The notes under the pieces: model-generated
Databases searched by the model: none
Seen by the model: the letters and a program-made list of their open reading frames with translations, nothing else
What the model was told of the DNA's origin: nothing
Position numbers and translations under genes: made by a program
From: Microlunatus capsulatus
GTDB lineage: Bacteria > Actinomycetota > Actinomycetes > Propionibacteriales > Propionibacteriaceae
NCBI RefSeq assembly: GCF_017876495.1
Contig: NZ_JAGIOB010000001.1
Coordinates: forward strand, 434,001-498,000
Reading direction: 5' to 3'
DNA: 64,000 nt
In this document: positions 9,240 through 18,544 of the stretch, piece after piece
Numbering within the stretch: position 1 is the stretch's first letter
Layout: the number at the start of each line of letters is the position of its first letter

Positions 9240-9958
9240 ACGACGGGTCCGACGACGCCGCCGGTCCGGAGGTGGACGAGCGCGCCGCCCGCCGCTCGGT
9301 GCTGCGCGCGGCGGTCGGCATCGGCCTCTACGCCGCCGCCTTCGGGGCCTCGTTCGGCGCCGTGGCCACCGGCTCGGGGCTGAGTGCGGCCCAGGCGGTG
9401 GTGCTGAGCCTGGTGATGTTCTCGGGCGCCTCGCAGTTCGCCTTCACCGGCGTGGCCGCCGCCGGCGGGTCGGCGCTGACCGCCGTCGCCGCGGCGCTGC
9501 TGCTGGGCCTGCGCAACGCCTTCTACGGCGTCACCCTCACCTCGGTGCTGGCTCCGCGCGGCGCGTCCCGGTTCTGGACCGCGCACTTCGTCATCGACGA
9601 GACGACGGCCATGGCCGTCGGCCAGCGCGGCGTCCGGCTGCAGCGCTACGCGTTCTGGTCGACGGGGCTCATCCTCTGCGCGCTGTGGCAGCTGGGCACG
9701 CTCGCCGGCGCGCTGGCCGGCGGGATCGTCGACCCCGCCGACTTCGGCCTCGACGCCGCCGGTCCCGCCGTCTTCCTGGCCCTGCTCTGGCCGGGCCTCA
9801 CGAGCCGCGAGGCCCGCTGGGTCGCGGTGGTCGGGGCGGCGCTCGCGCTGGCCCTGGTCCCCGTGGCGCCGCAGGGCGTGCCGGTCCTCGCCGCCGCCGG
9901 GGTCGCCGTGGCCGCGGGCCTGCGGCCGGGCGCGACCCGCACCGGGCCGGCGTCGTGA
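9236..9958 (+). CDS. azlC: AzlC-family branched-chain amino acid exporter, large subunit
   Basis: A 240-residue membrane protein starting at a GTG inside the DUF554 stop. The hallmark MFSGASQFAFTGV is near residue 60, followed by LLLGLRNAFYGVTL and FVIDETTAM. About six helices follow a hydrophilic 20-residue N-terminus. AzlC pairs with the small AzlD subunit to export leucine/isoleucine/valine analogues. The azlD-type gene overlaps its stop by 4 bases, which supports the call. The symbol is by family; substrate range is unknown. Confidence 0.9.
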   Translation: MNDGSDDAAGPEVDERAARRSVLRAAVGIGLYAAAFGASFGAVATGSGLSAAQAVVLSLVMFSGASQFAFTGVAAAGGSALTAVAAALLLGLRNAFYGVTLTSVLAPRGASRFWTAHFVIDETTAMAVGQRGVRLQRYAFWSTGLILCALWQLGTLAGALAGGIVDPADFGLDAAGPAVFLALLWPGLTSREARWVAVVGAALALALVPVAPQGVPVLAAAGVAVAAGLRPGATRTGPAS

Positions 9959-10266
9959 CCGGGCTGTGGGTGGCCCTCGTCGTGGCGGCGGTCGGCAGCT
10001 ACCTGACCAAGCTGGCCGGGCTGTCCCTCCCCGAGTCGGTGCTGGCCCACCCGCGCGTCCAGCGCGTCGCCGCCTTCCTGCCCGTCGCCATGCTGGCGGC
10101 GCTCGTCGCGGTGCAGCTGGCCGACGGCGGCGGGCGGTACGCGGTGGACTGGCGGGTGCTCGCCGGGGTGGCCGCGGCCGTCGTCGCCCTGCTCATGCGG
10201 CGCGGGTTCCTCGTCGTCTTCCTCACCGCCATCGCGGTCACGGCCCTGCTCCGCCTGCTCACCTGA
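9955..10266 (+). CDS. azlD: AzlD-family small exporter subunit
   Basis: A 103-residue hydrophobic protein with about four membrane helices. It starts at a GTG (VTGLWVALVV) that overlaps the azlC stop by 4 bases. It has the AzlD features SYLTKLAGL and the VQRVAAFLPVAMLAALV segment, which is similar to the AzlD consensus. It forms a two-part exporter with AzlC. Confidence 0.9.
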   Translation: MTGLWVALVVAAVGSYLTKLAGLSLPESVLAHPRVQRVAAFLPVAMLAALVAVQLADGGGRYAVDWRVLAGVAAAVVALLMRRGFLVVFLTAIAVTALLRLLT

Positions 10267-10379
10267 GCGGACCACGGGAGGACGACGGGCCGGGGAGCGG
10301 CCACCGTCCCCCGCCGTTAGCGCTCGCGCCGGCGGGGTACGTCCTCGGGTGACGAGCAGCACCGAGGGAGGAGACGCCG

Positions 10380-11525
10380 ATGCGGGCGATGGTCTACCGA
10401 GGGCCCTACACGGTCCGGGTGGAGGAGAAGGACGAGCCGAGGATCGAGCACCCCGGCGACGCGATCGTGAAGGTGACGCTGGCCGCCATCTGCGGCTCGG
10501 ACCTGCACCTGTACCACGGGCTGATGCCCGACACCCGGGTCGGGCACACCTTCGGCCACGAGTTCATCGGGGTGGTGCACGAGGTCGGCCCCGACGTGGC
10601 GAACCTGCAGGTGGGTGACCGGGTCATGGTGCCGTTCAACATCTACTGCGGCTCCTGCTTCTTCTGCGCCCGCGGCCTGTACTCCAACTGCCACAACGTC
10701 AACCCGAACGCCACCGCGGTGGGCGGCATCTACGGCTACTCCCACACCACCGGCGGCTACGACGGCGGCCAGGCCGAGTACGTCCGGGTGCCGTTCGCCG
10801 ACGTCGGACCGGCGAAGATCCCCGACTGGATGTCGGACGAGGACGCCGTGCTCTGCACCGACGCCCTGGCCACCGGCTACTTCGGGGCCCAGCTGGCCGA
10901 CATCGAGCAGGGTGACGTCGTCGCCGTCTTCGGCGCGGGCCCCGTCGGCCTCTACGCCGCCGCGTCGGCCTGGCTGATGGGCGCGGGCCGCGTCATCGTC
11001 GTCGACCACCTCGACTACCGGCTGGAGAAGGCCCGCACCTTCGCGCACGCCGAGACCCGCAACTTCGCCGAGCTCGACGACGTCGTCGTGGAGATGAAGA
11101 AGATGACCGGCTGGCTCGGGGCGGACCGGGTGATCGACGCCGTGGGCGCCGAGGCCGACGGCAACCTGCGGCAGCAGGTCAGCGGGACCAAGCTCAAGCT
11201 GCAGGGCGGCTCCCCCGTCGCGCTCAACTGGGCCATCGACAGCGTCCGCAAGGGCGGCACCGTCTCGGTCGTCGGCGCCTACGGGCCGGTGCCGAACCTG
11301 GTGAAGTTCGGCGACGCCATGAACAAGGGCCTGACCATCCGGACCAACCAGACGCCGGTCAAGCGGCAGTGGCCCCGGCTGTTCTCCCACATCCAGAACG
11401 GCTACCTGGAGCCGAGCGGGATCGTCACCCACCGGGTGCCCCTGGAGCACATCGCGGAGGGCTACCACATGTTCTCGGCCAAGCTCGACGGCTGCATCAA
11501 GACCCTCGTCGAGCCCGGCGCCTGA
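10380..11525 (+). CDS. Zinc-dependent alcohol dehydrogenase, formaldehyde-dehydrogenase-like
   Basis: A 381-residue medium-chain dehydrogenase. The catalytic zinc site is formed by Cys in AAICGSDLHLYHG and by HEFIGVVHEVG. The structural zinc loop is CGSCFFCARGLYSNC. The NAD fold shows VFGAGPVGLYAAAS. Its length and the long insertion before the C-terminus resemble the glutathione-independent formaldehyde dehydrogenase-like subgroup. A strong RBS (GAGGGAGGAG) lies 6 bases before the ATG. The next gene follows after 12 bases with its own strong RBS. The true aldehyde or alcohol substrate is unknown; detoxification is likely. Confidence 0.85.
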   Translation: MRAMVYRGPYTVRVEEKDEPRIEHPGDAIVKVTLAAICGSDLHLYHGLMPDTRVGHTFGHEFIGVVHEVGPDVANLQVGDRVMVPFNIYCGSCFFCARGLYSNCHNVNPNATAVGGIYGYSHTTGGYDGGQAEYVRVPFADVGPAKIPDWMSDEDAVLCTDALATGYFGAQLADIEQGDVVAVFGAGPVGLYAAASAWLMGAGRVIVVDHLDYRLEKARTFAHAETRNFAELDDVVVEMKKMTGWLGADRVIDAVGAEADGNLRQQVSGTKLKLQGGSPVALNWAIDSVRKGGTVSVVGAYGPVPNLVKFGDAMNKGLTIRTNQTPVKRQWPRLFSHIQNGYLEPSGIVTHRVPLEHIAEGYHMFSAKLDGCIKTLVEPGA

Positions 11526-11537
11526 AGGAGGAGACCG

Positions 11538-12110
11538 ATGACCTACACCGCCGACCACCCGCCGCTGCCCGAGACCCCGGACCAGCTCCGCGCCCGGATC
11601 CCCGGCTGGGGCGCCGACCTCGACCCCGCCGACCGGCCCTCCTACCCGCGCGAGCGCTTCGACCCCGGCGCCTCCGGGGCGCGGTGGGACTTCCCCGAGC
11701 GCCAGCCCGAGCTGGCCGCGCGCGAGCGCTCCATCGAGCACGGGATGCTGCCGCCGGTCTTCGGCACCGCCCAGCCCCTGCACGGCGTCTCGGGTGCGAT
11801 CCGCCGCCACGCCTACCGCCGCTACAGCGAGGCGCGCTCCGCGCACTGGCTGCTGCTCATCGCCGCCGACCGGGTCGACACCGCGGGGGCCCGCGTCCGT
11901 TCGCTCGCCAGCGCGCGGCCCGACGACCCGGTGACCGAGACGGGGGTGCTGGGCGAGGCCCGCCGGCACGGCTGGGCCTCGCGCGCCGGCCAGCACCGGG
12001 CCGACGTCCACCACCAGTGGCTCGACCCGGTCCTCGTCGCCGGGCCCTGGCTCGCCGCCGGAGCGCTCGGCTGGGCGGCCGTCCGGGTGGTCCGGAGACG
12101 GCGGGGCTGA
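11538..12110 (+). CDS. Conserved hypothetical protein with C-terminal membrane anchor
   Basis: A 190-residue protein of unknown function. The N-terminal segment PLPETPDQLRARIPGWGADLDPADRP is Pro-rich and soluble. A central region carries Arg/His-rich helices (SGAIRRHAYRRYSEARSAHW). One hydrophobic helix (VLVAGPWLAAGALGWAAV) is followed by a basic tail, suggesting an anchored protein with its N-terminus outside or a tail anchor. A strong GAAGGAGGAG RBS precedes the ATG, and the gene is coupled to the alcohol dehydrogenase. I recall similar proteins beside the same kind of dehydrogenase, so a shared function is inferred. Confidence 0.8.
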   Translation: MTYTADHPPLPETPDQLRARIPGWGADLDPADRPSYPRERFDPGASGARWDFPERQPELAARERSIEHGMLPPVFGTAQPLHGVSGAIRRHAYRRYSEARSAHWLLLIAADRVDTAGARVRSLASARPDDPVTETGVLGEARRHGWASRAGQHRADVHHQWLDPVLVAGPWLAAGALGWAAVRVVRRRRG

Positions 12111-12160
12111 GCGCGACCCCTCAGCGCTCGACACCCGCGCCCTGAGCTCGACCTCCGCAC

Positions 12161-12195
12161 CCTGAGCCTGTCGAAGGGCCTTCGACAGGCTCAGG
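12161..12195. terminator. Perfect 17-bp inverted repeat between convergent genes
   Basis: CCTGAGCCTGTCGAAGG at 12161-12177 is followed by one base and its exact reverse complement at 12179-12195. It lies between convergent genes ending at 12110 and 12234, so a two-way terminator is likely. It is the same element as the repeats at 3591-3641. There is no T-run. Confidence 0.75.
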
Positions 12196-12233
12196 CAGCG
12201 GGGGGGCTCGGGCAGCGGGATCCAGCCGCGTGC

Positions 12234-13280
12234 TCAGGGGACGAGGACGACCTTGCCGTTGAGCGTGCGGGACTCGGCCAGCTCCAGGGCCCGGGCGGCG
12301 TCGGCGAGGGGGAAGCGGGCGGCGATGTTGGCCGTCAGCACCCCGTCGCGCAGCAGCGCGAGGACGTGCCCGAGGTCCGCCTCCAGGTGGGCCCGGAACC
12401 GGCGCGGCCGCAGCCGGTGCCCCGACCAGAGGTCGTAGAAGGTGGCCCGCTTCCCGTTGGGCAGGGCCGAGCGCAGCACCGTCTGGCCGATCGCGGTGAG
12501 GAAGGGGGTCCAGAGGCTCCCCGTCCCGCTCACCGCGGCGATGATCGCGTACGACACGAGGGTTCCACCCGGGGCCAGCAGGCCCCAGGCCGTGTCGGTC
12601 ACCGGCCCGCCGATGTTGTCGAACACCGCGTCCACCCCGCCGGGGGCGAGCTCCCGCACGCGGGCGGCGAGGTCCGGGTCGGCGTAGTCGACGGGCTCGA
12701 CGCCGGCCGCGCGGAGCGCCGCGTGGTGGCGGGGCGCGGCGGCGCCGACCACCCGCACGCCGTGGTGGTGCGCGAGCTGTATGAGGATGCCGCCCACGCC
12801 GCCGTTGGCCCCGAAGACCAGGACCGTCTGCCCGGGCCGGACGCGGGCGGCGCGGTGCAGCATCTGCCACGCGGTCACCCCGTTGACGACCACCGTCTCG
12901 GCCTCCTCGGGCTCGACGCCGTCGGGGACGCGGACGCTGTCGCGGGCCTCGACGACGACGTGCTCGGCCCAGGCCCCGGTCTTCGTCATCACCGCCACCC
13001 GCTGCCCGACGAGCGCCGGCTCGGCGCGCGGGCCGACGGCGACGACCCGGCCGACGAGGTCGTAGCCGGGGGTGAAGGGGAAGGCGGGCTGACCGGCGTA
13101 GCGGCCCTTGCGCATGGCCTGCTCGGCGTAGGAGATCCCGGTGGCCTCGACGCGGACGAGCAGCTGGCCCGGGCCGGGCGCGGCCACCGGGCCGGTCACG
13201 AGCTGGAGGCCGGACGGCTCGACCAGCCCCGGCAGGACCACCCGCGTCGTCGTCCGGGGCAGGGAGGGGGCGGTGCTCAT
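12234..13280 (-). CDS. MDR-superfamily NADPH-dependent reductase (quinone oxidoreductase type)
   Basis: A 348-residue zinc-less medium-chain reductase. The N-terminal GroES-like domain shows ATGISYAEQAMRKGRY and FTPGYDLVGRVVAVG. The cofactor fold shows VLVFGANGGVGGILIQLA (AxxGxxG type), which usually binds NADPH, and VDAVFDNIGG follows. There are no structural zinc cysteines. The ATG at 13280 was chosen because GAGGA lies 7 bases upstream; an upstream ATG would place the start inside the operator. It is divergent from a TetR regulator that probably represses it. The electron acceptor is unknown. Confidence 0.85.
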   Translation of the reverse strand: MSTAPSLPRTTTRVVLPGLVEPSGLQLVTGPVAAPGPGQLLVRVEATGISYAEQAMRKGRYAGQPAFPFTPGYDLVGRVVAVGPRAEPALVGQRVAVMTKTGAWAEHVVVEARDSVRVPDGVEPEEAETVVVNGVTAWQMLHRAARVRPGQTVLVFGANGGVGGILIQLAHHHGVRVVGAAAPRHHAALRAAGVEPVDYADPDLAARVRELAPGGVDAVFDNIGGPVTDTAWGLLAPGGTLVSYAIIAAVSGTGSLWTPFLTAIGQTVLRSALPNGKRATFYDLWSGHRLRPRRFRAHLEADLGHVLALLRDGVLTANIAARFPLADAARALELAESRTLNGKVVLVP

Positions 13281-13321
13281 GGTGGTCCTCGGCTCGGTCA
13301 GGAGGTGACAGCACCTCGCAA

Positions 13322-13364
13322 TGTGAATACCCATCACACTAGAGAGACCCTGTTACGGTGTCAA
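13322..13364 (-). promoter_or_regulatory. Promoter of the MDR gene with overlapping TetR-type operator
   Basis: On the minus strand TTGACA (13359-13364) and TAGTGT (13336-13341) are separated by exactly 17 bases. An inverted repeat TGTGA-N7-TCACA spans 13322-13338 and covers the -10 and start point. This arrangement suits repression by the divergent TetR protein. Confidence 0.75.
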
Positions 13365-13400
13365 CGACCGAGGCCACCGAACCAGGAGCGAGGTGCGGCC

Positions 13401-14129
13401 GTGAGCACGGAGACCCGACGTCCGACGAGGCGCGAGGAGCGGCGCACGCAGACGGTGCAGGAGATCAGGGCACTGGCCCTGGACCAGGTCAGCGCCGGCG
13501 GGCCGGAGGCGGTGTCGCTCAGCGGGATCGTCCGGGCGATGTCGATGTCGCCCGCCGCGATCTACCGCTACGTCGAGAGCCGCGACGCCCTCCTCGCCGA
13601 CCTCGTCGTGGACGCCTACGACGACTTCGCCGACGCCCTGGCCGCAGCGGCTCCCGCCGGGGCGGCACCGACCGCGCGGCTGGTCGCCGTCCTGGGCGCG
13701 GCCCGGACGTGGGCCCTGGCCCACCCGAACCGCTACCGGCTGGTCTTCCAGACCGCCAGCGGTTCGGGCCGTGACCTCGCGCCCGAGCGGACCGTGTCCG
13801 CGGCCTCGCGCAGCATGGCCGTCCTCGTCGACGCCCTGGAGGCCGCGCACGCCGCCGGCGGTGGCACCGACGCCGCGGACCGGGACGCCGGCACCGCCGC
13901 CCTCGACGCCGAGGTCGCCGCCTGGGGGCGGCGCGCCGGGCTCGACGGCCACCCGCCGCGGGTGCTGCGGCTGGCGCTCACCGCCTGGACCCGGCTGCAC
14001 GGGGTCATCAGCCTGGAGCTGGGCGGTCACCTGGGGGCGGTCGGCGTCGACCCGGGCGCCCTCTACGCGGCCGAGGTCGCGGTGCTCGGCGCCGCGGTCG
14101 GCCCGGGCGGGGGCCCCGGCGCTCAGTAG
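13401..14129 (+). CDS. TetR/AcrR-family transcriptional regulator
   Basis: A 242-residue regulator with an N-terminal helix-turn-helix: [32 protein letters not shown] near residues 40-72. The C-terminal ligand domain contains [14 protein letters not shown] and [20 protein letters not shown], which matches the TetR_C_13/WHG-like C-terminal domain. The GTG start is preceded by AGGAG and a GAGGTG stretch. It is divergent from the MDR reductase, with an inverted repeat over that promoter, so it probably represses itself and the reductase. Its end overlaps deoC by 7 bases. Confidence 0.9.
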   Translation: MSTETRRPTRREERRTQTVQEIRALALDQVSAGGPEAVSLSGIVRAMSMSPAAIYRYVESRDALLADLVVDAYDDFADALAAAAPAGAAPTARLVAVLGAARTWALAHPNRYRLVFQTASGSGRDLAPERTVSAASRSMAVLVDALEAAHAAGGGTDAADRDAGTAALDAEVAAWGRRAGLDGHPPRVLRLALTAWTRLHGVISLELGGHLGAVGVDPGALYAAEVAVLGAAVGPGGGPGAQ

Positions 14130-14830
14130 CCGGCGGAGGCCCCGGCCGCCCCGCTGCCGGACTCCAGCAGCGCGCGGGAGCCGGAGACGCCGAGCCGGGT
14201 GGCACCGGCGGCGACCATCCGGCGGGCGTCGTCGAGGGTGCGGACACCGCCCGAGGCCTTGACGTGGGCGCGGTCGCCGACGGTCTGCGCCATCAGCCGG
14301 ACCGCGTGCTCGGTGGCACCGCCGGCCGGGTGGAAGCCGGTGGAGGTCTTGACGAAGTCCGCACCCGCCTCGACGGCGGCCCGGCAGACGCCCACGACCT
14401 CGTCGTCGGTGAGGACGGCGGACTCGATGATCACCTTGAGCACCGTCGGGGCCGGCACCGCGGCCCGGACGGCCGCGACGTCGGCCTGCACGGCGGCGAA
14501 GTCCCCGGCCTTGGCGGCGCCGACGTCGATCACCATGTCGATCTCGTCCGCCCCTGCGCGGACGGCCTGGGTCGCCTCGGCGGCCTTGGTCGCGGAGGTG
14601 TGCTTGCCGCTCGGGAAGCCGGTGACGGCGGCGACCTTGAGCCCGCTGCCCGCCGGGACGTCCAGCGGCAGCATCGAGGGCGAGACGCAGACGGAGTAGG
14701 TGCCCAGCGCGACGGCCTCGGCGACCAGCGCCTCGACGTCGGCCCGGGTGGCCTCGGGCTTGAGCAGCGTGTGGTCGATGAGCCGGGCGACGGCGGCGGG
14801 GCTCAGCTCGGGGATGCGGTTGTCGGTCAC
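14123..14830 (-). CDS. deoC: Deoxyribose-phosphate aldolase
   Basis: A 235-residue class I aldolase that reversibly cleaves 2-deoxyribose-5-phosphate to acetaldehyde and glyceraldehyde-3-phosphate. Seen are [12 protein letters not shown] near residue 18, [10 protein letters not shown] with Asp102, the Schiff-base Lys161 in FVKTSTGF, and Lys191 in VKASGGVRT. The GTG start at 14830 fits the family length. It is the last gene of a run with a SorC regulator, FGGY kinase and polyol dehydrogenase on the same strand, 89 bases behind the regulator. It may act on the product of that pathway or on nucleoside-derived deoxyribose. Confidence 0.95.
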   Translation of the reverse strand: MTDNRIPELSPAAVARLIDHTLLKPEATRADVEALVAEAVALGTYSVCVSPSMLPLDVPAGSGLKVAAVTGFPSGKHTSATKAAEATQAVRAGADEIDMVIDVGAAKAGDFAAVQADVAAVRAAVPAPTVLKVIIESAVLTDDEVVGVCRAAVEAGADFVKTSTGFHPAGGATEHAVRLMAQTVGDRAHVKASGGVRTLDDARRMVAAGATRLGVSGSRALLESGSGAAGASAGY

Positions 14831-14919
14831 GGGATGCCTTCCGGTCGGTGCTGCGGGGTCTGGGTGGATCGGGGTGGGTGCGGGGACGGGCTGCGGGAGC
14901 ATCGTCCCGCGCCGGGTGC

Positions 14920-15870
14920 TCAGCCGGCGCCGAGGGCGCGGCGGGCGGCGTCCTCGTCGGTGACGAGGACCGAGCAGAGACCGCTGGTCAGGGCGGCGAG
15001 GATGACGTCGGCCTTGGCGGGGCCGGAGGCGACGGCGACGGCCAGCTCCGCGGCGCGGAGGTCGTCCAGGGTCAGCCCGACGGTCCGGGACTCGACGCCG
15101 GCGTCGGCGACGGCGCCGTCGGGGGTCACGTAGTGGCCGAGGACGTCGCCGCAGGCGCCGGCCGCGCGCAACCGGTCCAGCTCGGCGGGGCTGACGGCGC
15201 CGCTCTGCACCAGCACCGAGTCCGGGCTCAGGGCGCCGAGGGAGAACAGCAGCGCGTCCGCGCCGCGGGCCCTGTCCAGCGTCTCCCGCACCGAGGACTC
15301 GGCGTAGAGCGCCGTCCGGGTGCTGGCGTGCTCGACGATGGCGGGCAACGGCAGCAGGGTGGCCCGGCCGTTCCCGCTCCGGGCGATGCTCAGGGCCACG
15401 TCCGCCGCCGTCGTCGGGCGCACGGAGCGGCTGACGTTGCCGTTGACCTGGACCACCTCGAGCCCGGTGGTCCAGCCGGCCGGCAGCACCGCGGCCACCT
15501 CCTGCAGGGTGTTGCCCCAGGAGACGCCGAGGGTGCGCAGGGAGCGGCCGCGGCTGCGCAGCAGGTCCGCGGCGGCCAGCGCCACGTGCGTGCTGCCCGG
15601 CGCCGCACCACCGGGCGCGGGCACGACGACGCAGTCGCGCAGCCCGAAGCGGGCGCGGAGCTCGGCCTCGAGGTCGTGCCGGCGGGCGCGGGGGTGGACG
15701 ACGGTGATCTGGACGATCCCCTCCGCCCGGGCCTCCTCCAGCAGCCGGCCGACCTTCCACCGCGTGAGGTGCAGCTCGTGGCCGATGTCCTCCTGGGTGC
15801 GGCCCTGCTCCCAGTAGCGCTGCGCGACCTCCAGCAGCAGGGCCGTCCGGTCCCCGGGCGGCGTGCTCAC
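14920..15870 (-). CDS. SorC-family sugar-binding transcriptional regulator
   Basis: A 316-residue regulator. The N-terminal HTH reads [45 protein letters not shown] in pieces near residues 12-55. The C-terminal sugar-phosphate-binding domain includes [14 protein letters not shown] and ALLFSLGAL, as in SorC/DeoR/LsrR proteins. Its GTG start overlaps the kinase stop by 4 bases. It probably responds to a phosphorylated sugar made by that kinase and acts at the operon promoter, where TGCTCA-GA-TGAGCA is found. Confidence 0.92.
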   Translation of the reverse strand: MSTPPGDRTALLLEVAQRYWEQGRTQEDIGHELHLTRWKVGRLLEEARAEGIVQITVVHPRARRHDLEAELRARFGLRDCVVVPAPGGAAPGSTHVALAAADLLRSRGRSLRTLGVSWGNTLQEVAAVLPAGWTTGLEVVQVNGNVSRSVRPTTAADVALSIARSGNGRATLLPLPAIVEHASTRTALYAESSVRETLDRARGADALLFSLGALSPDSVLVQSGAVSPAELDRLRAAGACGDVLGHYVTPDGAVADAGVESRTVGLTLDDLRAAELAVAVASGPAKADVILAALTSGLCSVLVTDEDAARRALGAG

Positions 15871-17387
15871 CGCGCGGCCAGCCGGTCGACGGAGGCGTGC
15901 ATCAGCGGCGTGAGCGCCTGCATCAGCCCGACGTAGTCGGCGTAGGTCTGGCGGTAGAGCGCGTGCCGGGCCGGGTCCGGGGTGAGCGTGCGGGTGCGCG
16001 GTGCGTAGGCCGCCGCGCCCTCGTCCAGCCCGCTCACCAGGCCGGCGCCCGCCGCCCCGATGACCGCGCAGGCCCGCAGGGTCAGGTTGTCGCCGTCGAC
16101 GACCTCCACCTCGCGGCCCAGCACGTCGACGGTGACCTGCTGCCAGAGCCGGTTCTTCTCGATCCCGCCGGAGAACACCAGCCGGCCGCACGCGACGCCG
16201 GCCCGCTCGAAGGAGTCGACGACGCCCTTCGTGCCGCAGGCCACGGCTTCGACCGAGGCCCGGTAGAGCTCGGCCCGGGTGGTGCCCAGGGTGAGCCCGA
16301 CGACGGCGCCGCGGAGCCGGGCGTCGCGGTAGGGCGTCCGGTTGCCCATGAAGGTGTCGAGGGCCAGCAGCCCGTGCGCTCCGGCCTCGACCCGGGAGGC
16401 CTCCTCGACCAGGGTGGAGAGGTCCGTGCGGGCGACGCCCATGATGTTCTCGGCGGCCCAGGTGAGGACGGAGCCGCTGGTGACCTGGCCGCCCTCGACC
16501 AGCCACTTCGTCGTCCGCAGGGCGTGCGGGTAGGGCCCCCAGATCTCGGTCGTCTCGGTGGGCTCGTCGACCTCGGCGATGATCGCCGAGGACGTGCCGG
16601 AGACCAGCGAGACGACGTCGTCGGACGCCCCGCAGGACAGCAGCGAGACGTGGGCGTCGATCCCGCCGACGACGACGGGCGCACCAGGAGCGGTCCCGAA
16701 GGCCGCGGCCGCCTCCGCGGTCAGCGGCCCGGCGACCGAGCCGACGGGCAGGATCTGGTCGGGGAGCCGCTCGACGAGGTCGGCGACCCCGAGGTCGGCG
16801 TACAACCCGACGGGGAACGCGCCGCGCAGGCCGTCGTAGTTGTACTTGCAGACGGCGTTCATCTGCGAGCCCACCCAGCGCCCGGTCAGCCGGAAGGTCA
16901 GGTAGTCGATTGCCTCGACGACCCGCGCCGCCCGCGCCCAGGTGGCCGGCTCGTGCTCCTTGAGCCAGACAGCCTTCGGCAGCAGCCACTCCGACGCGTC
17001 CGATCCGCCGGACCAGGCCAGCACCGGGTGCCGGTCGGCCAGCCCCGCCGTCCGGGCCGCCTGGGCCGAGGCCCGGGAGTCCATCCAGAGGATGGCGGGC
17101 CGCAGCGGCCGGCCGTCGGCGTCGAGGACCGCCACCGTCGAGGCGGTGGTGGCCGACGCGACCGCCAGCACCGGGCCGGCGGCGCGGCAGGCGTCGGTGG
17201 CCAGCAGGGTCCGGGCGGCGTCGACGACGGCGGCCCACCAGGCCTCCGGGTCCTGCTCGGCCCAGCCGGCGCGGGGGAAGGAGGTGGCGTAGGGCCGGTG
17301 CACCGAGCCGAGGGCGGTGCCGTCCTCGGTGAAGGCGCCCACCCGGGCGCCCTCGGTGCCGAGGTCGAGCCCCAGCAGCAGGCCCAC
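15867..17387 (-). CDS. FGGY-family carbohydrate kinase
   Basis: A 506-residue sugar kinase related to xylulokinase. The N-terminal ATPase fold starts [16 protein letters not shown]. Typical FGGY segments are [24 protein letters not shown], the catalytic Asp region [15 protein letters not shown] and the C-terminal [15 protein letters not shown]. The GTG start at 17387 lies 2 bases after the dehydrogenase stop and gives a normal family length. The sugar is not evident. A ketose made by the neighbouring polyol dehydrogenase is the natural candidate, with LsrK-like or erythritol-type activity as alternatives. Confidence 0.9.
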   Translation of the reverse strand: MGLLLGLDLGTEGARVGAFTEDGTALGSVHRPYATSFPRAGWAEQDPEAWWAAVVDAARTLLATDACRAAGPVLAVASATTASTVAVLDADGRPLRPAILWMDSRASAQAARTAGLADRHPVLAWSGGSDASEWLLPKAVWLKEHEPATWARAARVVEAIDYLTFRLTGRWVGSQMNAVCKYNYDGLRGAFPVGLYADLGVADLVERLPDQILPVGSVAGPLTAEAAAAFGTAPGAPVVVGGIDAHVSLLSCGASDDVVSLVSGTSSAIIAEVDEPTETTEIWGPYPHALRTTKWLVEGGQVTSGSVLTWAAENIMGVARTDLSTLVEEASRVEAGAHGLLALDTFMGNRTPYRDARLRGAVVGLTLGTTRAELYRASVEAVACGTKGVVDSFERAGVACGRLVFSGGIEKNRLWQQVTVDVLGREVEVVDGDNLTLRACAVIGAAGAGLVSGLDEGAAAYAPRTRTLTPDPARHALYRQTYADYVGLMQALTPLMHASVDRLAAR

Positions 17388-17389
17388 GC

Positions 17390-18463
17390 TCAGCCCGCGT
17401 TCGGGACGAAGATCACCTTGGAGGAGTGCTCCGACCGCGCGCCCAGCTTCTGCATCATCTCGGGCAGGGCGGACAGCGGCAGCTCGTGGGTGATCATGAA
17501 CTCCCAGCGCAGCTCGCCGGAGGCCATCTTGGCCGCGGACACGCGCCACTCGTCGCCCGGGAACGGGGCCGAGAACGAGTTCCACGAGCCGTGCAGGGTG
17601 ACCTCCAGGCGCAGGAACTGGTTGAAGGTCTCCTTGGCCAGCTCGACGGGGGCGTGCGGGATGCCGACGAACACGGCGTGCCCCTTGGGGCCCACCAGCC
17701 GGGCGGCCATGTCGGCCGTCACCGCGACGCCCGCGGACTCCAGGACGACGTCGAAGCCGCGTCCGGCCAGGGCCTTGGCCTCGTCGAGGGTCTGGACGGC
17801 GTGGTCGGCGCCGGCCTCGCGGGCCATCGCCGACTTCTCCTCGCTGAGGTCGATGGTGACGACCTCGGCGGCCCCGTGCAGGCGGGCCCACTGGACGGCG
17901 AAGAGCCCGATGGGGCCGGCGCCGACGACGAGCACCCGGTGGCCGGCGCGCAGGCCGGTCTTCCAGAGCGCGTGCAGGGCGATGGCGGCCGGGTCGAGCA
18001 TCGCGGCGGCGCGGGGGTCGAGGCCCTCCGGCATCAGCAGCAGGTTGCCGACGGGCGAGACGACGTACTGGGCGTAGGCGCCGTCGCTGCGGCTGCCGAA
18101 GTAGTCGTAGTCCTCGCAGAGGCCGAAGTCGCCGCGCACGCAGAAGTCGCAGTGCCGGCAGGGGATCAGCGGCGGGACGGAGACGAGGTCGCCGGGGCTG
18201 AAGCCGGTGACGCCCTCCCCCAGCGTCTCGACGTGGGCGGAGAACTCGTGGCCGCAGATGATCGGCATGACGTAGCCGCCGTTGCGCAGCATCCGGGGGA
18301 TGTCGGAGCCGCAGACACCGCAGGCCGCGACCTTGAGCAGCACCTCGCCGGGACCGGGCGAGGGCACCGGGACCTCCTCGACGCGGATGTCCCCGGGCGC
18401 GTGCATCACGGCGGCGGTCATCACGGCGGGCAGGGCGGACGCGGTGCTGGGCTGGTCGGTCAC
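17390..18463 (-). CDS. GatD-like zinc-dependent polyol (phosphate) dehydrogenase
   Basis: A 357-residue medium-chain dehydrogenase. Catalytic zinc ligands lie in ACGVCGSDIPRML and GHEFSAHVETLG. The structural zinc loop is CRHCDFCVRGDFGLC. The NAD site is VVGAGPIGLFAVQWA, and the late segment GSWNSFSAPFPGDEW closely resembles galactitol-1-phosphate 5-dehydrogenase. The GTG start at 18463 was chosen because AGGAG lies 5 bases upstream; the frame is open for 26 more codons. It is the first gene of the operon and would oxidise a sugar alcohol, or its phosphate, to a ketose. Confidence 0.87.
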   Translation of the reverse strand: MTDQPSTASALPAVMTAAVMHAPGDIRVEEVPVPSPGPGEVLLKVAACGVCGSDIPRMLRNGGYVMPIICGHEFSAHVETLGEGVTGFSPGDLVSVPPLIPCRHCDFCVRGDFGLCEDYDYFGSRSDGAYAQYVVSPVGNLLLMPEGLDPRAAAMLDPAAIALHALWKTGLRAGHRVLVVGAGPIGLFAVQWARLHGAAEVVTIDLSEEKSAMAREAGADHAVQTLDEAKALAGRGFDVVLESAGVAVTADMAARLVGPKGHAVFVGIPHAPVELAKETFNQFLRLEVTLHGSWNSFSAPFPGDEWRVSAAKMASGELRWEFMITHELPLSALPEMMQKLGARSEHSSKVIFVPNAG

Positions 18464-18498
18464 GGTTCTCCTCGGGACGGGGTGCGGGGCGGTCACCG

Positions 18499-18528
18499 AC
18501 GCTAGCCGCCCACCGCGCCGGCCGGCAA
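18499..18528 (-). promoter_or_regulatory. Promoter of the polyol dehydrogenase-kinase-sorC-deoC operon
   Basis: On the minus strand TTGCCG (18523-18528) and TAGCGT (18499-18504) are separated by 18 bases. The start codon is 36 bases downstream of the -10. A short inverted repeat, CAAC-TTCT-GTTG (18526-18537), overlaps the -35 and may be part of the control region. Confidence 0.6.
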
Positions 18529-18544
18529 CTTCTGTTGGCACCTT

